A stretch of 64,000 nt of DNA from Duganella sp. 1411 (GTDB lineage: Bacteria; Pseudomonadota; Gammaproteobacteria; Burkholderiales; Burkholderiaceae_D). Shown piece after piece: positions 1 to 7,700 of this stretch. The stretch spans positions 310,001 through 374,000 of the forward strand of contig NZ_JAFICD010000002.1 of NCBI RefSeq assembly GCF_017833525.1, written 5' to 3'. Numbering within the stretch: position 1 is the stretch's first letter; every line of letters begins with the position of its first letter. The translations under genes and the position numbers were made by a program. Below the pieces are notes generated by a model. It saw only the letters and a list, made by a program, of their open reading frames with translations. It searched no databases and was not told the DNA's origin.

Positions 1-856
1 TTGCCCAGTGTTCCTCAGGCCTCTCGGCCAAAAAATCGCGCTGGGCCGGGGAAAAACGGATGGTCTCCGACAACACGCCGCCGCCCAGCCCGTTCACGAG
101 CAGGGCGTAGGCTAACCTGGCGCCACCATCGAACGGCGTGCCGCTGACAATTTGACACAGCAGCAGTTCCAGCGCCAGGTCCAGATCTGAGGCGGCAATC
201 GCGCGACACAGGCCGCCTTCGAGCGCAGCGACCGTCTGCGCAGACGGTGGTAAGGCATCTGGCTGCAGCAGATGTGTGAAGAACACCGTGTGCGCAAACG
301 AATAAAATGCTTCGGTATCGCTGAGTAGCGGGCAAGGAGGCAGCACCAGGCTGGACGCGGCGATGACGGCATTGACCTCGATCGGCGCTACGGCGCCCGC
401 GTGACGGCAGGCTAGCAGCAGCTCCAGTTGGCGACAGGCCAGCAACTCGGTATGCCAGCTGAAGCGCCCGCTCAGCAGGTGCCGCAGCAGACTCGTTGTC
501 GCCGCACCATCTCCACCATGACGCACGACATGCGCGAATGTCTGCGCATGGACCAAGCTTTGCTGGGGACGGCGGCCCGCCCATTCCAGATAGTCGCTGC
601 TGCAATTGTCTACCACGAAAGCCGACAGGCGCGCCGCTTCGGCGCTGTACGGCAGCTGGCGCAGATCGCGCCAGTTCAGATAGAACGCCAACTCATTCAG
701 GCACTTCTGACGCCACAACCGCTCCTTGACGGAGCTGGACATCATCGGCGCGATGTGCTCCATAATCGTGCACAGCCATGTCTCGACCTGAAGCAGCAAC
801 TGAGCGGGCGCGCTCCCGCGTTCCGGGGCGGGGAGCGCTGCGTTACTACGCGGCAT
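1..856 (-). CDS. Unknown protein paired with HExxH hydroxylase (3' end outside window)
   Basis: I do not recognise this protein. The reading frame is open for 285 codons from an ATG at 856 and runs off the left edge, so only the N-terminal part is visible. It reads as a soluble, helical, Leu/Ala-rich protein with several His, Cys and Trp residues and no signal peptide or membrane segment. The start overlaps the last 11 bases of the HExxH gene, which implies translational coupling and a shared function. A partner or scaffold for the peptide-modifying enzyme is possible, but this is inference from position only. Confidence 0.7.
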   Translation of the reverse strand, partial: MPRSNAALPAPERGSAPAQLLLQVETWLCTIMEHIAPMMSSSVKERLWRQKCLNELAFYLNWRDLRQLPYSAEAARLSAFVVDNCSSDYLEWAGRRPQQSLVHAQTFAHVVRHGGDGAATTSLLRHLLSGRFSWHTELLACRQLELLLACRHAGAVAPIEVNAVIAASSLVLPPCPLLSDTEAFYSFAHTVFFTHLLQPDALPPSAQTVAALEGGLCRAIAASDLDLALELLLCQIVSGTPFDGGARLAYALLVNGLGGGVLSETIRFSPAQRDFLAERPEEHWA

Positions 857-2105
857 GGCCGACAATTCCGCGCTCGCCCAACAGCGCATTATGCAACTTG
901 AAGTAATAAGCGCCTGCCTCGGTCAGGCCGCGCGCCTGGCTGAGGCCTTCGGTTAGCGACAGCGCATGGCGGTAAATGGTTTGGCGCTCGGTTTCGTAGT
1001 ACGGATTGAGCGCCCCTTTGGCGGCCAGGTCATCCCAGAACAGCGCCATGTTAGCGGCCGCGTGGTAGGCGAACAGTACACGGCTCAGCGGACGCTTGCG
1101 CCCTTTGAGCGCCGAATAGATCTGGTCATCCGCGTGATCCACACAGAGCGGGAAGACCGAATTGAGCAGAAGGAAATTCTGGTGGCTCATTTCGTGCACA
1201 ATCACCTCGGCGGTCGATGCCGCAGCGTGACCAGGGAAGCCGCAATTGAACACCCCCGGATGGTCGAGATAGCTGCCACTCTGGCGCATGTCATCGTGGC
1301 GATAGGCCGTGGCGGCCACGCCGCGAAACAACTTTTCGACCCAGCGGAGGTAGCTCTCATCCGCCTGCGCCAGCACCGCCAATCCTGCGTCAATGGTGTC
1401 CAGCGCCGCAGACACCAGCGACTGCCGGGCGCCGCAGTTGACCGTGATCGGCCATTCAACAACCACGTCCTCTCCTATCACCTCCGGTTCCATCCAGTCG
1501 TGGACATACACGCCTTCAAAACGGGCGTGGCGGCAGTAGCCAGGCTGACGGTACGACATCGTATGCGCCCCGCCCCCAGCGATAACCCAGCGCGTGCCCT
1601 GGCGCACGAGATGCAGAAACTGTCCTTCAGCTCCGCCGACCCGCAGTTCGCTGTCGCTGGCACTGACTGTCATGGCGCCGCGGCAGCTAAAGAAATTGCC
1701 AGCGAAGCTAAAGTCGGTTGACTGGCTCAGTAGGAGCTCCCAACTACCCGAAAGACCCAGCGAGTGCAAGACCAGCAGCGCCTGCACAGCCGCCCCCTGC
1801 AAATTACCTTCGCGCATTCTCTGCATGACCGCGCCGACCTCGGGCTGCCAGCAGAGGTTGGAAGTCGCCAACTGGGCCAGCATCGGCACGAGCGTTTGAT
1901 CGATGGTGCGGCGCGCCGGCGAATCGGTAGGGGTGGCGCGATTGAGTTTGCCGATTATGCCTTTTAGATAAGCCGTCGCCAAGATATCGTGGCTGCGATT
2001 CGCCCTGAATGACCGGGGGGACATAGTGTCCGCAATAAAAGTTTCTACCATAATCCAATTCAAAGGAAATGTTTTCGACATTGGCGCGCGGACCGGACCG
2101 AACAT
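846..2105 (-). CDS. HExxH-motif putative peptide beta-hydroxylase
   Basis: The protein of up to 419 aa carries VIVHEMSHQN, with the HExxH histidines near residues 304 and 308, in a largely soluble chain. This layout matches the 'HEXXH motif' RiPP-associated family, members of which are reported to be alpha-ketoglutarate/iron-dependent peptide beta-hydroxylases rather than peptidases. Family membership is from motif and length; substrate is unknown. The start is uncertain: ATGs at 2105, 2081, 2051 and 2024 all lack a good ribosome-binding site, and the conserved part appears to begin near 'SHDILATAYLKGII'. It is followed with overlap by an unknown gene. No precursor peptide or radical SAM gene is visible on the right side; the left side is cut off. 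Confidence 0.7.
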   Translation of the reverse strand: MFGPVRAPMSKTFPLNWIMVETFIADTMSPRSFRANRSHDILATAYLKGIIGKLNRATPTDSPARRTIDQTLVPMLAQLATSNLCWQPEVGAVMQRMREGNLQGAAVQALLVLHSLGLSGSWELLLSQSTDFSFAGNFFSCRGAMTVSASDSELRVGGAEGQFLHLVRQGTRWVIAGGGAHTMSYRQPGYCRHARFEGVYVHDWMEPEVIGEDVVVEWPITVNCGARQSLVSAALDTIDAGLAVLAQADESYLRWVEKLFRGVAATAYRHDDMRQSGSYLDHPGVFNCGFPGHAAASTAEVIVHEMSHQNFLLLNSVFPLCVDHADDQIYSALKGRKRPLSRVLFAYHAAANMALFWDDLAAKGALNPYYETERQTIYRHALSLTEGLSQARGLTEAGAYYFKLHNALLGERGIVGHAA

Positions 2106-2909
2106 TACATTATTTCAAATCTTCGCACACATATTCTGCCGTAGCTAATGTTTAAGCACGGCAGTCCACCAACCTGAACTGCATTGCGACCATTTCTGCG
2201 GGCTGCCGGGATCGACACAATAAGACAATGCGTTACCCGTGCTATCAATGCGCGCGACTGGTATCTCGCCGGTCAGTTGCAACGGGTTCGTATTCCTTTC
2301 GATCTGGATTGGATGGCCTGCCGAGACATAAAAACAGAGGCTTATGTCGAACACGCTTTTGCTGCTTGTCTCTCGCTGATCTGGCGTCGCACATTTGTTA
2401 CCGAAAAATCATTCTACCCTCGTAATTTTGCGGCAAAACCACTGTCACTGAAATAATCAAGGAATTGATCTGTTGCGTTAAAAATATCTCCACCGCAACG
2501 AAGCTCCGCTGCATCGTAGGCATCTGTTTAAGAAGCTTTGAGTGCTGCTTGACTATTACGCGCCGGCCACGCCTCTGTTTGCACTGGCCAGCAAGACCAC
2601 CCTCCCTCGACATCAACACCTTTGATCCAACGGCCGACGGCTGGCGCGGCGGGGAAGCAAAAGGACCGTCCAGCGAGATCCCTGGGGTGGATCTGATTGC
2701 GGAATACCGCAAGAAAAATCCTCGGGCGCTCGATGATTGAGGGCCAGATCAGGACGTTCATCCGCAAAATCTCCTGTCTATCCCGGCCATGCCACCGCCT
2801 GTCGCAGACATAAGGAACGACTTAAGGGAATGGTGTATTATTGCCTCCAGAATTTTTGTTCACCGTATACCCGTGGATTCAGAATATTACAATTGCAAGG
2901 GGCTTCAGC
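2106..2909. other. AT-richer intergenic stretch with decayed coding traces
   Basis: This 800-base gap is clearly more AT-rich than the rest of the window. The only recognisable coding trace is the broken frame at 2541-2740, described separately. Possible short frames on the minus strand just upstream of the HExxH gene (for example a GTG-started 69-codon frame at 2145-2354) have no convincing ribosome-binding site or composition, so I do not call them. No RNA gene was recognised. Confidence 0.5.
2541..2740 (+). pseudogene. Frameshifted C-terminal gene remnant
   Basis: Two overlapping frames look like one protein interrupted by a frameshift. The first reads VLLDYYAPATPLFALASKTT from 2541 and then goes out of frame. 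The second, in another frame, continues with LDINTFDPTADGWRGG and ends at 2740 with a charged tail (AEYRKKNPRALDD). Both stretches have protein-like composition while the intervening alternative frames do not. No start codon with a ribosome-binding site precedes it and a stop (TGA) sits directly before the first segment. The family is not recognised. It is probably debris from gene transfer. Confidence 0.35.
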
Positions 2910-3314
2910 ATGCTAAAAATGACAGTTACTCTGTTCTTCATTCTTATTGGAATATCTAGCACAGCGCTTGCTGGAGGGCAGAAACTCGTACTTGATGTAG
3001 CTTTCGAACGAAACATACCTAGGGGCGCTGGCATCAATCACCGACAAAGTATGGAGAATCAAGTCCGCGCCGAATTCGATAGAAAAGCGGTGATATCGCT
3101 CGAAAATGGCTGGATGCTGCAAATTCTGGCTAAGGACAGGGGTGAGGATACTGATTTGGAGCTAACAATTCTGGAGTCGGACAAACCCGGCGCGAAGATT
3201 ATAGCGACCCCTCATTTACTAGCTTCTTATGGGAAAAGTTCTGCCGTTCAATGGTCTAAGGATGGCGAGAGCCTGTCGATTTCCGTGAAGCCAGTAAAAC
3301 AGGACACTCCATAA
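2910..3314 (+). CDS. Small secreted protein of unknown function
   Basis: A 134-aa protein starting MLKMTVTLFFILIG has a clear Sec signal peptide ending near SSTALA, followed by a mature domain of about 110 aa without cysteines. The ATG at 2910 is chosen over an upstream in-frame TTG because AAGGGG lies 7 bases before it and the signal peptide then begins at the N-terminus. The base composition is much less GC-rich than neighbouring genes, suggesting horizontal acquisition. No domain is recognised. It stands alone, upstream of a converging tRNA remnant. Confidence 0.65.
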   Translation: MLKMTVTLFFILIGISSTALAGGQKLVLDVAFERNIPRGAGINHRQSMENQVRAEFDRKAVISLENGWMLQILAKDRGEDTDLELTILESDKPGAKIIATPHLLASYGKSSAVQWSKDGESLSISVKPVKQDTP

Positions 3315-3393
3315 TCGATAGTTCGCTGAACGAAACATCGAAACAGGGGATGTGGGAGGATGGGCCTCCCACTCTGCGGCCTCAGACCAAACA

Positions 3394-3430
3394 AAAAAGG
3401 CCTACACCTCGTCGGTGTAAGCCTTTGATA
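3394..3430 (-). terminator. Rho-independent terminator after tRNA remnant
   Basis: On the minus strand a 12-bp stem (AAGGCTTACACC paired with GGTGTAGGCCTT, one G-T pair) closes a five-base loop and is followed by a run of T. It lies just beyond the CCA end of the tRNA-like sequence, as expected for a tRNA transcription unit. Confidence 0.7.
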
Positions 3431-3443
3431 TAAAACGTATTCT

Positions 3444-3524
3444 TGGTGGGAAGTGCAAGTTTCGAACTTGCGCCCCCTGCAGTGTGAATGCGAGGCCAAG
3501 CGATTCCGGCTCGGCCCCCCACCC
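3444..3524 (-). tRNA. Degenerate tRNA-Val(CAC)-like sequence, probable att remnant
   Basis: The 3' half is tRNA-like: a perfect 17-nt T-arm (GCAAG-TTCGAAA-CTTGC), a seven-base 3' acceptor strand, discriminator A and encoded CCA. A seven-base loop TTCACAC (anticodon CAC) sits five bases upstream of the T-arm region. The 5' half can be folded into a full cloverleaf spacing, but the acceptor stem has two mismatches and a wobble, the anticodon stem has a mismatch, and positions 8-9 are GG instead of the usual TA. I read this as the retained 3' end of a tRNA-Val, typical of an integration site, or a decayed tRNA. The terminator follows immediately. Confidence 0.45.
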
Positions 3525-3536
3525 ATATTCCGCCTG

Positions 3537-4343
3537 CTAAGGCGCACCCGGCGGCAGAAGGAACTGAAGTCCATCGGGGACGGCGAAGTCGCGCCGCAGC
3601 AATTGATCGAACGCCAGATTGACGAGGCGCGAGCGCTCCCCGCCCTCCATGCCCGCCGGCGACGCCGCGCTCCACTTTTCCCACATGCCACCCGGCAGGT
3701 TGATCCATTCCCATCGATCCGCCGCCACGGTCACATCCTTGGTCACCGTCGTCGGAAACGATTCGAGAAAACTGCGATGGTAGGGGTGCACGTTTTCCGC
3801 GGCCGTCCGGGTCAACCCGAAGGTGAACGCATTGCCCAGCACGTCGTAGTGGGGCTGGACCACCGAAAACTGTTCGATCTCAAGCAAAATCTTGTTGCCA
3901 GCAACAATCTGGTCGGCGTCGCCGGTATTGAACGCCATCAGCGCCTCCGCATAGGAGCGCAGCGCGGGATGCTGCGCATCATGCTCGCGCGCCAAGTCGA
4001 CGGCGCCTTCGGGGTCGTCGATCCACGCTTCATGCAGCCACGCCAAGTCGTCAAAAATGGCCTTCGCGGTGCTGACGAGTTCGTTCTGAATGGGACCGAT
4101 GTCGCCTTCGGTGGAGGCAAGGTAGTCCAGCCCCGCCACCACCTCGGCACCGGCCATCCGGCCCAGTCCCGCCCATAGCAAGACGTCGGGCGACTTGTTG
4201 TAGACGTCCCGATAATAGTCGTACAGCTTGATCATTCGGGCGCGGTTCGCGCCGAAGCCGAGCTCCGGCGACCAGTCTTCACCCCGATCGCCGAACGCGT
4301 TGTCGTAGGACCGGCCGACGTAGACATCTTTTGAGTAAGCCAT
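3537..4343 (-). CDS. Unknown cytoplasmic protein
   Basis: A 268-aa protein starting MAYSKDVYVG, with no signal peptide or transmembrane segment. It is rich in Trp and acidic residues and contains the stretches VAGLDYLASTEGDIGPIQNE and IEQFSVVQPHYD. I do not recognise the family. The ATG at 4343 is supported by an AAAGAGA purine run eight bases upstream; the frame stays open further upstream but that extension is Arg/Pro-rich antisense sequence. It is divergent from the secreted hydrolase gene and ends just before the tRNA remnant. Confidence 0.65.
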   Translation of the reverse strand: MAYSKDVYVGRSYDNAFGDRGEDWSPELGFGANRARMIKLYDYYRDVYNKSPDVLLWAGLGRMAGAEVVAGLDYLASTEGDIGPIQNELVSTAKAIFDDLAWLHEAWIDDPEGAVDLAREHDAQHPALRSYAEALMAFNTGDADQIVAGNKILLEIEQFSVVQPHYDVLGNAFTFGLTRTAAENVHPYHRSFLESFPTTVTKDVTVAADRWEWINLPGGMWEKWSAASPAGMEGGERSRLVNLAFDQLLRRDFAVPDGLQFLLPPGAP

Positions 4344-4528
4344 CGAGTCTCTTTCTCTAGTAGCGCCCGCCTCTCCAACACACCGCACGCTGTCGTCTCG
4401 AGCCGAGCTGGATAAGTCGATGGAGTATCGCTGAAAATGCCGCCGGGGCCGATACCGCGTACGTGGTATGGCCGGGCGCGCGGGCTGCCGGTACGATGCC
4501 GGGAGCCTGGGCGAAAAGGAGGTCGAAA

Positions 4529-5893
4529 TTGAAAAAGCTTGCGCTGCTTCTCGTCGTCGCGCTGTGCCTCGTGGCGTCCTTGGGCCGCACCGCGTTGGCG
4601 CCACGCCAGACCATGCCTTCCCCCGCTCCGGCTGGGGGGCCGGGCATATCGCGCCCGTCGCCGGAAGCGGCAGCGGCAGCGGCAGCGCAAGTTTGCGATG
4701 CCGGAAACGCCTGCCTGGCCTACGTCGAATACGATGAATTTGGCCGCCCATACAACCGCGGCCAGATGTTGGACACGCTCCGGCAGGCGCGATCTGCGGC
4801 CGAAAGCAACGGTATCGTGGTGGTGTTTGTGCATGGCTGGCACCACGACGCCGCGCCCGGCGACGCCAATATCGCGTCGTTTCGCGAAGTGCTGCAACGC
4901 GCCGTCGACATCGACAAGGCGTATGGCGTGCGCCCCAGGCCGGTCCTGGGAATTTATGTCGGCTGGCGTGGCGAATCGATCAAGGGCGATCACTGGTATT
5001 CGTGGCCGTTCAGCCAGCTCACTTTTTGGGACCGCAAGAACACCGCGCAGAACGTCGGCAATGGCGCGGTGTATGAACTGCTGGTGCGACTGTCCCTGCT
5101 GCGCGGCGCCAACAAAGGTTCGAGGCTGGTGGTGATCGGACATAGTTTTGGCGGCGCCATCGTCTATTCCGCGCTGTCGCATAACCTGCTCGAACAGATC
5201 GCCACCGATCCGCCCGCCGATTCCACAGGCGACGGCGACAAAAAAAAGGGCGTCAAACGTTGGGATCTGGCCATGCTGGTCAACCCCGCGTTCGAAGCGA
5301 TGCGGCTCCGGCCCCAGTTTGAACTGGCACGCACCCAAGACTACGAGCGGACCCAAGCTCCCCACCTGGTACTGATCACCACGCAGGCCGATTGGGCCAC
5401 GGCTACCGCGTTCCCGCTGGGACGCGCCGTGTCCACGCTGTTCGACAAGTATGCCGACGACGACGGCGCCGGGCGCGCCCTGAACAACACCGCCGTGGGC
5501 CAATATATTCCCTTCGTCACCCACCAGGCGGCATTGTCGAACGACTGCCGGCGCGGCGAGGACGACCAAAAGATCGGCGCCGGGGCCGGGGCGGCGAGCG
5601 TCGCGGTCAACCAGAGCTTTTGCTTCAACGACAGAAAGGCCCTGGTCGATCAGGGCGCCCCGTTGCTGCTTTCCCGTTGCGACACCGATGCCGACTGCGC
5701 CCAAGTGGCGCCCAACCATCACATCACAAGGGGCCCGGCCGGCATGGGCCTGACGCCCGAGCGGATGCCGATCATGAACATCCGCACCACCGCCGATGTG
5801 ATGGCCGACCATAACGACATCTGGAATCCCACGATGCAAGGTTTTCTTACCCAGTTTGTGATTCTGTCGGTCCATCATCCGGATCAAATATGA
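4529..5893 (+). CDS. Secreted alpha/beta-fold serine hydrolase
   Basis: A 454-aa exported protein. The start is a TTG at 4529, preceded at six bases by a perfect AGGAGG, which puts a Lys-Lys plus hydrophobic signal segment (LALLLVVALCLVA) at the N-terminus. The oxyanion region VVVFVHGWHHD and the nucleophile elbow VVIGHSFGGAI (Ser206) are typical of alpha/beta hydrolases of the lipase/esterase type. The catalytic Asp and His are not assigned. Several Cys in the C-terminal part (RCDTDADCAQ) could form disulfides, which fits a periplasmic or secreted enzyme. The substrate is unknown. Confidence 0.75.
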   Translation: MKKLALLLVVALCLVASLGRTALAPRQTMPSPAPAGGPGISRPSPEAAAAAAAQVCDAGNACLAYVEYDEFGRPYNRGQMLDTLRQARSAAESNGIVVVFVHGWHHDAAPGDANIASFREVLQRAVDIDKAYGVRPRPVLGIYVGWRGESIKGDHWYSWPFSQLTFWDRKNTAQNVGNGAVYELLVRLSLLRGANKGSRLVVIGHSFGGAIVYSALSHNLLEQIATDPPADSTGDGDKKKGVKRWDLAMLVNPAFEAMRLRPQFELARTQDYERTQAPHLVLITTQADWATATAFPLGRAVSTLFDKYADDDGAGRALNNTAVGQYIPFVTHQAALSNDCRRGEDDQKIGAGAGAASVAVNQSFCFNDRKALVDQGAPLLLSRCDTDADCAQVAPNHHITRGPAGMGLTPERMPIMNIRTTADVMADHNDIWNPTMQGFLTQFVILSVHHPDQI

Positions 5894-5930
5894 CACGGCC
5901 GGGTGGCCGCGCGCGACTCGATCCGTTTGA

Positions 5931-6260
5931 AGGGGCGGCCTAAAAGGTGGCCGTGCCAAGGCCCGGCTCGAGGCGGCGCAGAAGCTGCTCATCGTGCAAG
6001 ACGCCAATGGCCGCAAGCTGTCGAAGGCCAGCGGCGGCGGCGGCTTCTCGCTCGGCTTCATGGCGTTCGGCGGCGCCCACAGCACCTCGAGCAGCAGCGC
6101 CGGCTGGCAGGATTCCGCCGCCTCGACCTTGCATCGGGTGTTCGGCAACACCGCCAAGAACCTGTCGATCGACCTCGAATTCATCCTGTGCACGATCCAG
6201 CGGCCCTGGCTGACCAGCGACCTGTTCGCGATGCAGGGGTGGCGCGCGGTCGGCCCGCCG
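5931..6260 (+). pseudogene. 5'-truncated remnant of a hypothetical gene
   Basis: After a stop at 5928 the frame reads ARLEAAQKLLIVQDANGRKL and then SLGFMAFGGAHSTSSSS, and about 60 residues later LEFILCTIQRPWLTSDLF. The sequence is protein-like and the 'RPW...DLF' stretch resembles the end of a larger hypothetical protein, but there is no plausible start with ribosome-binding site, and after about 6240 the frame loses protein character. I treat it as the surviving internal or C-terminal piece of a lost gene. It fills the gap between the hydrolase gene and the converging NlpC/P60-like gene. Confidence 0.4.
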
Positions 6261-6321
6261 CGTGATCCCGCGCGGCTTTTTTCCACCCACCGCCGGGCGC
6301 GGCTGATGCGGCGCGCGCGGG

Positions 6322-6918
6322 TCAGCCGACGTCGCGGCACCAGGCGTAGATGCTGCGGGCTTGCGCCTCGAACTTGGCCGGCGAGGTGGTCTTGATGGCG
6401 TCGTGCGGCGCGGTTTCGATGTTATCGGCCGAGCAATGGACGATGCGGGTGGCGCGCCCGTCCGCATCGGCCTCGACGACGATGGCGACGTGGCCGTAGT
6501 CCTCGCCGCTGCCCAGCTGGGGATAGACCACCAGCGCGCCGGGCCGGGCCCGCTCGATGCGCGTGAAGCGGCGCTGCGGCCCCTGGGCGTCGGTCCAGAT
6601 GCTGTCCGTGTTGATCCAGGCGTCGCCCCCGGGCCCGGGAACGACGCGCGCCAAGCCCAGCGCCCAGCAGACGAAGCCGCTGCAGTCGCAGGCGTCGCGC
6701 ACCAGCGCCGGGTCGTGCACGTCGATCCCCATGGCCTGCGCCAGCGGCGCCAGCGCCTGCTGGTGGGCCCGGTCCAGGCCGGCCCACTCGTGCGCCACGC
6801 GCACCGGGTTCGACGGCAGGGCGGCGGCGGGATCGCGCCCGCCCTGCCCTATCCAGTACAGGATCGCATGGCCGGTGGCGGCGCTGGCGCGGGCGAGCAC
6901 TTGCTCGGTGGTGGTCAT
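6322..6918 (-). CDS. NlpC/P60-like cysteine hydrolase
   Basis: A 198-aa protein with a CDCSGFVCWALG motif that looks like the nucleophilic Cys segment of the NlpC/P60 papain-like fold, followed by a GHVAIVVEA segment supplying the His. Such enzymes usually cleave peptide or amide bonds in peptidoglycan stems. There is no signal peptide, so it may act in the cytoplasm, be released by other means, or work on another substrate. The ATG at 6918 is preferred over one 33 bases upstream because GGGAG precedes it. It is divergent from the response-regulator gene and shares that 100-base promoter region. Confidence 0.65.
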   Translation of the reverse strand: MTTTEQVLARASAATGHAILYWIGQGGRDPAAALPSNPVRVAHEWAGLDRAHQQALAPLAQAMGIDVHDPALVRDACDCSGFVCWALGLARVVPGPGGDAWINTDSIWTDAQGPQRRFTRIERARPGALVVYPQLGSGEDYGHVAIVVEADADGRATRIVHCSADNIETAPHDAIKTTSPAKFEAQARSIYAWCRDVG

Positions 6919-6987
6919 GGCAATCTCCCGAAAAAAATGCCCACTATGCACGCGCCGGGGCGACGTGGCAATCGCGTGAACACGTTA

Positions 6988-7016
6988 TCGACGCGGCCAT
7001 AAAGTTGTACTAGAAT
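6988..7016 (+). promoter_or_regulatory. Sigma-70-like promoter giving a leaderless mRNA
   Basis: TCGACG (-35, 4 of 6 matches) and TAGAAT (-10, 5 of 6) are separated by 17 bases. The predicted transcription start falls at about 7022-7024, on the ATG at 7023. No Shine-Dalgarno sequence fits between, so the response-regulator mRNA may be leaderless. Confidence 0.45.
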
Positions 7017-7022
7017 CAATTC

Positions 7023-7700
7023 ATGGCGCCCCCGCACCCCCCTCCCGTGCCGACATCCGTGCTGATCGTCGAGGACGAACCCGAACTGCTGCACCGTTTC
7101 TCGGCGGCGCTGCTGGCCGAGGAGCGCCTGCACCTGATCGCGGCGGTATCGAGCGGGGCCGCGGCGCTGGCCGTGCTCTCGAGCAGCACGCCGGACGTCG
7201 TGCTGCTCGACCTGGGCTTGCCCGACGTCGACGGCATCGTCGTCATCCGCCACGTGATGCGGCATTGCCCCGACTGCGACGTGCTGGTGGTGACCATGTT
7301 CGGCGACGACGATCACGTCTTCGCCGCGCTCGAGGCCGGCGCGACGGGCTACCTGTTGAAGGATGTCGGCCCCGAGCGCATCGCCGCCGGCATCCAAGAG
7401 CTGCGCGGCGGCGGCGCGCCGATCTCGCCCAGCATCGCGCGCCGCGTGCTGGCGCGCATGCGCACGCCGGCGCCGGCCGGCGCGCCGTCCGGACCGGCCG
7501 CGCCGGCGTCGATCCTGACGCCGCGCGAAATCGAGCTGCTCAAGCTGACGGCCAAGGGACTGAGCTTCGACAAGGTCGGCGAACTGCTCGGCATCTCGCC
7601 GCACACGGTGGTGGCCCACGTCAAAAAAATCTACCGCAAACTGGCCGTGCACTCGCGCACCGAAGCCGTCTACGAAGCCACGCAACTGGGGCTGCTATGA
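7023..7700 (+). CDS. NarL/LuxR-type response regulator
   Basis: A 225-aa DNA-binding response regulator. The receiver domain covers about residues 13-130 with the acidic pair in VEDEP, the phospho-accepting Asp63 in LLDLGLPD, and the later conserved Lys in YLLKDVG. A Pro/Ala linker leads to a LuxR-type helix-turn-helix (TPREIELLKLTAKG to HTVVAHVKKIYRKL). It is encoded directly before, and overlaps by four bases, the histidine kinase gene, so the two form a two-component pair. Regulated genes are unknown. Confidence 0.9.
   Translation: MAPPHPPPVPTSVLIVEDEPELLHRFSAALLAEERLHLIAAVSSGAAALAVLSSSTPDVVLLDLGLPDVDGIVVIRHVMRHCPDCDVLVVTMFGDDDHVFAALEAGATGYLLKDVGPERIAAGIQELRGGGAPISPSIARRVLARMRTPAPAGAPSGPAAPASILTPREIELLKLTAKGLSFDKVGELLGISPHTVVAHVKKIYRKLAVHSRTEAVYEATQLGLL

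Noticed and set aside
2145..2354. 69-codon frame just upstream of the HExxH gene as a possible RiPP precursor
   Set aside because: GTG start, no good ribosome-binding site, no leader/core pattern, and an AT-rich region where such frames occur by chance.
3444..3524. Fully functional tRNA gene
   Set aside because: Acceptor and anticodon stem mismatches and missing T8 make the full cloverleaf doubtful, though the 3' half is clear.
4344..6340. Long minus-strand frames opposite the secreted hydrolase
   Set aside because: No motif and antisense composition; the plus-strand gene has a signal peptide, AGGAGG site and GHSFGG motif.
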